A DNA stretch of 17,324 nucleotides from Microbacteriaceae bacterium (lineage in GTDB: Bacteria; Actinomycetota; Actinomycetes; Actinomycetales; Microbacteriaceae): NCBI GenBank assembly GCA_022701925.1, contig JAKONM010000171.1:1-17324 (forward strand). Reading direction: 5' to 3'. The position numbers and the translations under genes are program-made. Shown piece after piece: positions 13,219 to 17,324 of this stretch. The first letter of the stretch is position 1. Each line of letters opens with the position of its first letter. Under the pieces are notes generated by a model, which worked only from the letters and a program-made list of their open reading frames with translations, ran no database searches and was not told the origin of the DNA.

Positions 13219-13893
13219 TCAGGCGGTGCGGTCGACCAGGTCGTTCTCGTAGGCGAAGACCACCAGCTGCACGCGGTCGCGCAGGCTCAGCTTCGTCAGC
13301 ACGTTGCTGATGTGCGTCTTCACCGTCGCCTCCGAGACGAACTCGGTACGCGCGATCTCGCTGTTCGACAGCCCCTTCGCGGCGTGCGCGAACACGTCGC
13401 GCTCGCGGGCGGTCAGGGTGCCGAACTCCGGCGGCGCCGGCCGCTGCCGGGCCGGCTCGAAGCGCTCCAGCAGCGCCCGGGTGGCGGAGGCGGCGACGAC
13501 GGCGGTGCCGGCGTGCACCGTGCGGATCGCGGCGATCAGGAAGTCGGGGTCGGCGTCCTTCAGCACGAAGCCGCTCGCGCCCGCGCGGATGGCGGCGGCC
13601 GCGTCGGCGTCGAGGTCGAAGGTGGTGACGACGATGATGCGCGGTCCGCGCTCGCCGCGGCGGGCGGCCGCCGCGAGGATCCGCTCGGTGGCCTGCACGC
13701 CGTCCAGCACCGGCATGCGCACGTCCATCAGCACCACGTCGGGCCGCTCGCGCTCCACGACGGCCACCGCTTCCTCGCCGTCGCCCGCCTCCCCGACCAC
13801 GTGCAGGTCGGGCTGCGACCGCACGATCATCGAGACGCCGCGCCGGAACATCACCTGGTCGTCGACCAGGACGACCCGGATGCCGTCGCTCAC
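13219..13893 (-). CDS. NarL/LuxR-family response regulator
   Basis: Encodes 224 residues from a GTG at 13893 that overlaps the kinase stop by four bases. Receiver domain: acidic pocket D11/D12, phosphoacceptor D57 in L-M-D-V-R-M-P, conserved T90, and K112 in L-K-D-A. A Pro-rich linker (about 146-158) leads to a LuxR-type helix-turn-helix: L-T-A-R-E-R-D-V at 160-167, G-L-S-N-S-E-I-A at 174-181, V-S-E-A-T-V-K-T-H-I-S-N-V-L at 186-199. It is the output partner of the adjacent kinase and a DNA-binding activator or repressor. Probable targets are the divergent region at 15087-15257 and the ABC promoter, judged from proximity only. Confidence 0.95.
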   Translation of the reverse strand: MSDGIRVVLVDDQVMFRRGVSMIVRSQPDLHVVGEAGDGEEAVAVVERERPDVVLMDVRMPVLDGVQATERILAAAARRGERGPRIIVVTTFDLDADAAAAIRAGASGFVLKDADPDFLIAAIRTVHAGTAVVAASATRALLERFEPARQRPAPPEFGTLTARERDVFAHAAKGLSNSEIARTEFVSEATVKTHISNVLTKLSLRDRVQLVVFAYENDLVDRTA

Positions 13894-15086
13894 GAGCGGA
13901 CCGCCGGCTGCAGCACGGGCAGCGCCGCGGTGGTGCCGCCGGGCAGGAACGCCCGCACGCGGAACCGGCCGCCCTCGGCCCCGGCCTGCAGGTCGCCCTG
14001 CACCGCGGAGGCGCGCTCGCGCATGCCGATCAGGCCGTGGCCGCCGGGGGAGGGGCGGGCCGGTCTCGACGGGTCCATCGCGCTCAGCACCTCCACCTCG
14101 AGCCCGTGCGGCGTGCGGGCGAGCACCACGGTCGCAGGCCGCGACAGGTCGCCGTGCCGCAGCGCGTTCGTCAGCGACTCCTGCACGATGCGGAAGGCGG
14201 CCAGCTGCACCGGCGTGCTCAGACCGTCGACCTCCGCGTCGCGGCGCAGGTCCACCAGCAGCCCCGACCCGCGGAACTGACCGACCAGCGCGTCCAGGTC
14301 GCCGAGGCCCGGCTGCACGCTCGTCGTGCCCTCGTAGCGCAGCTGCTGCAGCAGCACCCGCACGTCGGCCAGGGCGGCGCGAGCCACGCCGCCGATCGTC
14401 TCCAGCGCCTCGTCCACCGATTCCGGGTCCGTGCGCCGCAGCATCCGGGCCCCGTCGGACTGCGCGATCACCACCGCCAGCGAGTGGGCGACCACGTCGT
14501 GCATGTCGCGGGCGATGCGGGTGCGCTCCTGCTCGGCGGCCGCCTGCTGCCCGGCCTCGTCGGCCTCGCGCCGGTTGCGGGCGGACTGCTTCGCCGTCGA
14601 GACCAGCAGGCCCAGCGTCCAGGCGAGCAGCAGCGTGACGGCCGTGAGGATGCCGGTGGTCAGGAACTGCCGCAGCACCTCCGCCGCCGCGGAGGCGGAG
14701 CCCTGGGCCAGGGAGGTGAAGGAGTAGCGGCCGCTGAACACGCCCGCGACCGCGCCGCCGATCAGCGACGAGGTGAAGGCGGCCCAGCGCGTGCCGCGGG
14801 TGCCGTACGCGGCGCAGGCGTAGACGATCGGCGGGATCGCGGCGTCCAGCAGGTTCGGGTCCTGCGACCCGACCATCTGCACCAGGGCGCCCGCCCACGC
14901 CAGCGCCAGCGCGACCGGCGGCGACCAGCGCCGCAGGGCGAGCCCCGCGGCGAAGCAGGCCGCGACGGCCAGCAGCACGATCTCGGCGCCGTTCGACAGC
15001 AGCGGCACCGCGATGAACACCAGCGCGTACCCGGCCGCGATCAGCACGTCGACGATCCGCTCGGTCGGGGTCAGCTGGCGGAGCAC
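13890..15086 (-). CDS. DesK/NarX-type sensor histidine kinase
   Basis: Encodes 398 residues from a GTG at 15086. The N-terminal half is a membrane sensor with about four to five hydrophobic segments (roughly 11-30, 33-50, 56-72, 79-94, 103-118) plus one at about 142-163; there is no large outer domain, so sensing is probably within or at the membrane. A short coiled-coil linker rich in Arg, Gln and Glu (165-188) leads to the dimerisation/phosphoacceptor motif E-R-T-R-I-A-R-D-M-H-D with H196. The ATP-binding domain has the N box Q-E-S-L-T-N-A-L-R-H at 302-311 (N307) and G-G-H-G-L-I-G-M-R-E-R at 348-358. It phosphorylates the coupled response regulator. The start is supported by TAGCGT six bases upstream. 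Confidence 0.94.
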   Translation of the reverse strand: MLRQLTPTERIVDVLIAAGYALVFIAVPLLSNGAEIVLLAVAACFAAGLALRRWSPPVALALAWAGALVQMVGSQDPNLLDAAIPPIVYACAAYGTRGTRWAAFTSSLIGGAVAGVFSGRYSFTSLAQGSASAAAEVLRQFLTTGILTAVTLLLAWTLGLLVSTAKQSARNRREADEAGQQAAAEQERTRIARDMHDVVAHSLAVVIAQSDGARMLRRTDPESVDEALETIGGVARAALADVRVLLQQLRYEGTTSVQPGLGDLDALVGQFRGSGLLVDLRRDAEVDGLSTPVQLAAFRIVQESLTNALRHGDLSRPATVVLARTPHGLEVEVLSAMDPSRPARPSPGGHGLIGMRERASAVQGDLQAGAEGGRFRVRAFLPGGTTAALPVLQPAVRS

Positions 15087-15092
15087 ACCGCC

Positions 15093-15098
15093 ACGCTA
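15093..15098 (-). promoter_or_regulatory. -10 element, leaderless start of the kinase gene
   Basis: TAGCGT on the minus strand with 6 bases to the GTG at 15086. Same hexamer as upstream of surE and the ElaA-type gene. Confidence 0.5.
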
Positions 15099-15130
15099 GG
15101 CCGACCGGGCCCGCAGCAGGAGGCGGCGGC

Positions 15131-15167
15131 GGGAACTTCCGCCTGCCGGGCGGGGACCTCCGTCTGC
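15131..15167. promoter_or_regulatory. Direct 16-base repeat, 21-bp period
   Basis: 15131-15146 and 15152-15167 match at 13 of 16 positions (consensus GGGRACYTCCGYCTGC). They are spaced 21 bp apart, two helical turns, so bound proteins would sit on the same DNA face. The repeat lies between the divergent kinase and hydrolase genes, 33-69 bases behind the kinase -10. It is a candidate operator for the response regulator encoded there. The rest of 15087-15257 shows no other clear element except the -10 at 15245. Confidence 0.45.
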
Positions 15168-15244
15168 AGGATGAGCCCGGAAGGGGCGAGGAGCGGGACC
15201 TGGCCCGACCTCGCGGCTCTCGCCGGGCGTCCGGACTTCCTTGG

Positions 15245-15250
15245 CATGCT
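15245..15250 (+). promoter_or_regulatory. -10 element, leaderless start of hydrolase gene
   Basis: CATGCT with 7 bases to the ATG at 15258. It overlaps an alternative in-frame ATG at 15246, which is one reason the later start is preferred. Confidence 0.45.
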
Positions 15251-15257
15251 CCACCCC

Positions 15258-16130
15258 ATGGCGAACGAGCTGCTGACCCTGCCCGACGGCCGCGTGCTGG
15301 AGTACAGCGTGCTCGGCTCGGGCTCCGGCCTGCCCCTGGTGTTCCACCACGGCACGCCCGGCGCCGTGACCGCGCCGCGCTTCCTGCAGCGGGAGGTGCT
15401 GGGCCGCGGACTGCGGCTCGTCACCTTCTCCCGCCCCGGCTACGGCTCCTCCACCCGGCAGCAGGGCCGCCGCGTGGTCGACGTGGTCGCGGACACCGCC
15501 GCGGTGCTCGACCACATCGGTGCGACCTCGTCGCTCGTCGCCGGCTGGTCCGGCGGCGGCCCCCACGCCCTGGCCTGCGCCGCCCGCCTGCCCGGCGTGC
15601 GCGCCGCGCTCTCCATCGCCGGCGTCGGGCCGCACGACGCGGCCGACCTCGACTTCTTCGCCGGCATGGGGACCGACAACCTGCAGGAGTTCGGATCCGC
15701 CCGCAGCGGCGAGTCCGCACTGCACGCCTACCTGGACACCCAGCGTCCGGCGCTGCTCGACACGACGCCGGCCGGCGTCATCGACGCCCTCTCGACCCTG
15801 CTGCCGAGCGTCGACCGGGCGGTCATCACGGACGAGTACGGGGAGGACGTGGCGGCCTCGTTCGGCGAGGCGCTGCGCGTCGGCATCGACGGCTGGCTGG
15901 ACGACGACCTGGCCTTCATCGACGCCTGGGGCTTCGACCTGTCCGAGATCCGGGTGCCCGTGCACATCTGGCAGGGCGAGCTGGACAAGATGGTGCCCTA
16001 CGACCACGGTGTGTGGCTGGCCGCGAAGGTGCCGGGCGCGAAGCCGCACCTGGTCGCGGATCAGGGGCACCTGTCCATCGCGGTCGCCGGCGTGGGCCGG
16101 ATGATCGACGACCTCATCCGGGCGAAGTAG
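15258..16130 (+). CDS. Alpha/beta hydrolase
   Basis: Encodes 290 residues. Alpha/beta hydrolase features in order: F-H-H-G-T-P-G at 29-35 (oxyanion-hole loop), S-R-P-G-Y-G-S-S at 58-65, nucleophile elbow G-W-S-G-G-G-P at 96-102 with Ser98, acid Asp243 in Q-G-E-L-D-K-M-V-P, and His271 in D-Q-G-H-L-S. The full triad is present, so it should be active; no signal peptide. The H-G-T-P-G and G-W-S-G-G-G-P-H combination is common in uncharacterised actinobacterial hydrolases; substrate unknown. An ATG at 15246 would add four residues. It is divergent from the kinase gene and shares its 171-bp upstream region, so it may be regulated with it. It converges with the next minus-strand gene, with 8 bases between the stops. 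Confidence 0.9.
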   Translation: MANELLTLPDGRVLEYSVLGSGSGLPLVFHHGTPGAVTAPRFLQREVLGRGLRLVTFSRPGYGSSTRQQGRRVVDVVADTAAVLDHIGATSSLVAGWSGGGPHALACAARLPGVRAALSIAGVGPHDAADLDFFAGMGTDNLQEFGSARSGESALHAYLDTQRPALLDTTPAGVIDALSTLLPSVDRAVITDEYGEDVAASFGEALRVGIDGWLDDDLAFIDAWGFDLSEIRVPVHIWQGELDKMVPYDHGVWLAAKVPGAKPHLVADQGHLSIAVAGVGRMIDDLIRAK

Positions 16131-16138
16131 CGGGGCGC

Positions 16139-16324
16139 TCAGCTCCTGCCGTCGCGCAGGTCGCGGGCGCGGCTGCGGTGCGATCGGGCGACGCCCCGTC
16201 GCCCGGTGTGCTCGAGGTCGTCGGCCGCCCGGTCGAGCAGGTCGGCGACCTCGGTCACCGTCTCGTCCTGCACCGCCGCGGCCTCCTCCTGGACGGCATC
16301 GCGCGCCCCGTCCCGCCCGGCCAT
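16139..16324 (-). CDS. Small charged helical protein (61 aa), unknown function
   Basis: Encodes 61 residues from the ATG at 16324. Nearly all third positions are G or C, supporting a real gene. The central part D-A-V-Q-E-E-A-A-A-V-Q-D-E-T-V-T-E-V-A-D (10-29), continuing to about 38, looks like one amphipathic helix. The C-terminal third is strongly basic and Arg-rich, so the protein is acidic in front and basic behind; nucleic-acid contact is possible but unproven. No family recognised. The ATG overlaps the stop of a nine-codon frame (TGATG). Its stop is only 8 bases from the convergent hydrolase stop, leaving no room for an independent terminator. Medium confidence because of its length. Confidence 0.5.
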   Translation of the reverse strand: MAGRDGARDAVQEEAAAVQDETVTEVADLLDRAADDLEHTGRRGVARSHRSRARDLRDGRS

Positions 16325-16353
16325 CAGCGGGCCGCGGACGTGAAGGTGCCCAT
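16324..16353 (-). CDS. Nine-codon leader ORF
   Basis: The ATG at 16353 encodes M-G-T-F-T-S-A-A-R and ends in a TGA whose last base is the A of the next gene's ATG (TGATG). A G-rich run (GGGGGCGG) just before the ATG may serve as a weak ribosome site. It resembles the arrangement before surE, but chance is a real alternative. Confidence 0.25.
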   Translation of the reverse strand: MGTFTSAAR

Positions 16354-16395
16354 GGCCGCCCCCGTTCTCTGACGCCCCAGTGTCCACGATCGGCA

Positions 16396-16478
16396 CGGGA
16401 AGTCCACTTCCCGCACGGGCGATGCGAAGGCCGGCCGTGCATCGCGGGCGCACCCCTGCGACGCTCGACCGGCCTTCG
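16396..16478. repeat. Cluster of inverted repeats in a leader region
   Basis: Three inverted repeats occur in 83 bases. The first is CGGGAAGT/ACTTCCCG with a 2-base centre at 16396-16413, flanked by GCACGGG on both sides (from 16393 and 16413). The second is GCGATGC/GCATCGC at 16419-16425 and 16439-16445. The third is CGAAGGCCGG/CCGGCCTTCG at 16425-16434 and 16469-16478. The last two cannot form together, because one arm of the third lies inside the loop of the second. The cluster lies between the terminator at 16482-16515 and the small minus-strand gene; operator or switchable RNA leader are both possible. Confidence 0.4.
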
Positions 16479-16481
16479 GGG

Positions 16482-16515
16482 GACCGGGTCGCGGCGACGC
16501 CGCCGCGACCCGGTC
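16482..16515 (-). terminator. Strong terminator hairpin
   Basis: A perfect 15-bp stem (16482-16496 with 16501-16515) and a 4-base loop start 12 bases past the stop at 16528. The stem is GC-rich with no U-tract, the same style as the hairpin after the alkaline phosphatase gene. Confidence 0.75.
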
Positions 16516-16527
16516 GAACCCCTGCCG

Positions 16528-16845
16528 TCAGCTGCCGGGACGGCCGATCGAGCCGTAGGACGACGACTCGGTGAAGATCGTCTCCACGGCGGTGTCGTCG
16601 ACGACCTCGGCCACGCGGTCGCGCCAGTCCGGCCGCACCAGGTCGGCCAGCTCGTCCAGCACGTTCCCGGGCTCGCCCTCGAACTCGAACACGGTCACCG
16701 TCTCGCGCTCGTTCACCGTCGAGTGGGAGATCGTCACCTTCGCCGGGTAGTCCTCCCGCGCGACGCCCTCGGGCATCCAGGCGGCGATGTAGTCGTCGTC
16801 CGAGACGCCGTCCTTCAGGGTCCTCACGTAGATCGCGCGCAGCAC
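16528..16845 (-). CDS. Conserved-looking small protein (105 aa), unknown function
   Basis: Encodes 105 residues from a GTG at 16845 with a very strong Shine-Dalgarno (GGAGGAGGT at 16851-16859, five bases upstream), which fixes the start. The predicted layout is strand L-R-A-I-Y-V-R-T-L, helix D-D-D-Y-I-A-A-W-M, strand A-K-V-T-I-S-H-S, strand E-T-V-T-V-F-E-F-E, then a helix V-L-D-E-L-A-D-L-V. That layout resembles a dimeric alpha/beta-barrel (ferredoxin-like) protein, but this is inference from pattern, not a recognised motif. The C-terminus ends T-E-S-S-S-Y-G-S-I-G-R-P. No signal peptide. It lies 103 bases downstream of the sulfatase and is closed by the strong hairpin at 16482, so it is probably a one-gene transcript. 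Confidence 0.72.
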   Translation of the reverse strand: MLRAIYVRTLKDGVSDDDYIAAWMPEGVAREDYPAKVTISHSTVNERETVTVFEFEGEPGNVLDELADLVRPDWRDRVAEVVDDTAVETIFTESSSYGSIGRPGS

Positions 16846-16850
16846 GCGGC

Positions 16851-16859
16851 ACCTCCTCC
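16851..16859 (-). promoter_or_regulatory. Strong Shine-Dalgarno
   Basis: GGAGGAGGT on the minus strand, five bases before the GTG at 16845. It decides that start and shows that canonical ribosome sites coexist with leaderless-type starts in this genome. Confidence 0.75.
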
Positions 16860-16897
16860 ATGCCCCGCACCGTGCGGTGGCTCAGCCGATCCTGGCT

Positions 16898-16918
16898 GGC
16901 GCACCTGAGCGGTGCGCC
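16898..16918 (-). terminator. Hairpin after the sulfatase gene
   Basis: GGCGCACC and GGTGCGCC form an 8-bp stem with loop TGAGC, 30 bases past the sulfatase stop, without a U-tract. A second short inverted repeat (CCGCAC-C-GTGCGG, 16865-16877) follows and might be an operator for the next gene. Confidence 0.5.
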
Positions 16919-16948
16919 CGACTCCCAGGCAGCGGGGCGCGGCGCCGA

Positions 16949-17324
16949 TCAGGAGGTGCGTGCGGCGGCCTGGCACTCGATGCTGCCGCTGCACGTCTGC
17001 AGCGCGTTCAGCATGCGCACCAGGCGCGGCGGCACGCCGTCGGCGGCACGGTTGTGCAGCTCGACGGGGTCCGTCGACAGGTCGTAGTACTCCTGCTCCC
17101 CGTCCTCATAGCGCGCGTAGAGCGCGTCCGCCGTGCGCACCGCCGCGTAGCCCGGCGGGTCCGCGCCCCGGGCGTTCTGCAGGTCCGGGTCGCTCGGCAC
17201 CCCCTGGCGGTGGTGGTGCTCGATCAGGATGCCCTGCTGCCAGTCGGCGGGGTCGCGGCCGTGCCACAGCGAGGCTGCGCTGACGCCGTCCGCCGTGGGG
17301 TCGACGCCGACGCCCGCGAGGTCG
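16949..17324 (-). CDS. Sulfatase, C-terminal part
   Basis: About 124 codons of the 3' end are visible; the gene continues beyond the right edge. The fragment shows the late landmarks of sulfatases: D-L-A-G-V-G-V-D-P followed by A-D-G-V-S-A-A-S-L-W-H-G-R-D, then I-L-I-E-H, and after an insert Y-A-A-V-R-T-A-D-A-L-Y-A-R-Y with E-Y-Y-D-L-S-T-D-P-V-E-L-H-N-R. These enzymes cleave sulfate esters using a formylglycine made from a Cys or Ser near the N-terminus, which lies outside the window, so activity cannot be judged. The tail has two cysteines (T-C-S-G-S-I-E-C), suggesting an extracytoplasmic, disulfide-containing end. An arylsulfatase or a phosphonate/phosphodiester relative of the same superfamily is possible. 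Confidence 0.87.
   Translation of the reverse strand, partial: DLAGVGVDPTADGVSAASLWHGRDPADWQQGILIEHHHRQGVPSDPDLQNARGADPPGYAAVRTADALYARYEDGEQEYYDLSTDPVELHNRAADGVPPRLVRMLNALQTCSGSIECQAAARTS

Noticed and set aside
15246..15257. ATG at 15246 as the start of the second alpha/beta hydrolase
   Set aside because: It adds only M-L-H-P, and its bases form part of the CATGCT element. M-A-N-E-L-L-T-L-P-D at 15258 is the more usual beginning, though this is not decisive.

Overview
The window is very GC-rich DNA (close to three-quarters G+C by eye, with third codon positions almost entirely G or C). It reads as the chromosome of a high-GC actinobacterium. A member of the Thermoleophilia/Solirubrobacterales would fit, but no taxonomic marker gene is present, so this is a weak inference. 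There is no rRNA, tRNA, CRISPR array, transposase, integrase or phage gene. Most long open frames on the opposite strands are high-GC shadows of the genes listed here.

Layout. (1) 1-1941, minus strand: a translationally coupled operon encodes a ferritin-like diiron protein, an ElaA-type acetyltransferase and a two-helix membrane protein. Beyond it is the start of another membrane protein that runs off the left edge. (2) 2062-5783, plus strand: surE (nucleotide phosphatase, preceded by a 12-codon leader frame), a tiny acidic protein, an alpha/beta hydrolase, and a DEAD-box RNA helicase with a long leader and an Arg/Gly-rich tail. (3) 5792-5849: a perfect 58-bp palindrome between convergent genes. 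(4) 5874-8726, minus: an isochorismatase-like hydrolase, a secreted PhoA-type alkaline phosphatase and a GNAT acetyltransferase. (5) 8759-15086, minus: a long co-directional series. In transcription order it holds a DesK-type histidine kinase, a NarL/LuxR response regulator, an ABC ATPase, a compact FtsX-type permease, a lipoprotein, an NTF2-like protein and an FAD-dependent oxidoreductase. (6) 15258-16130, plus: a second alpha/beta hydrolase, divergent from the kinase. (7) 16139-17324, minus: two small proteins of unknown function and the C-terminal end of a sulfatase running off the right edge.

How the genes may work together. The kinase/regulator pair beside an ABC exporter-type module and a lipoprotein looks like an envelope-sensing and response unit (inference from gene order). 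PhoA and the sulfatase are both extracytoplasmic hydrolases of the alkaline phosphatase superfamily, but nothing in the sequence links them in regulation. The ferritin-like/ElaA/membrane operon has no recognised pathway.

The strongest cross-cutting signal is promoter architecture. Nine gene starts carry a Y-A-N-N-N-T hexamer exactly 6 or 7 bases before the ATG or GTG, the geometry expected of leaderless transcripts. Five gene pairs share 4-base start/stop overlaps (ATGA or GTGA). Several terminators are long, nearly perfect GC stems with no U-tract. I did not find a clear, previously undescribed multi-gene system. The best leads are this promoter signature, the 58-bp palindrome, the paired repeats in two divergent intergenic regions, and the sensor/ABC/lipoprotein cluster.
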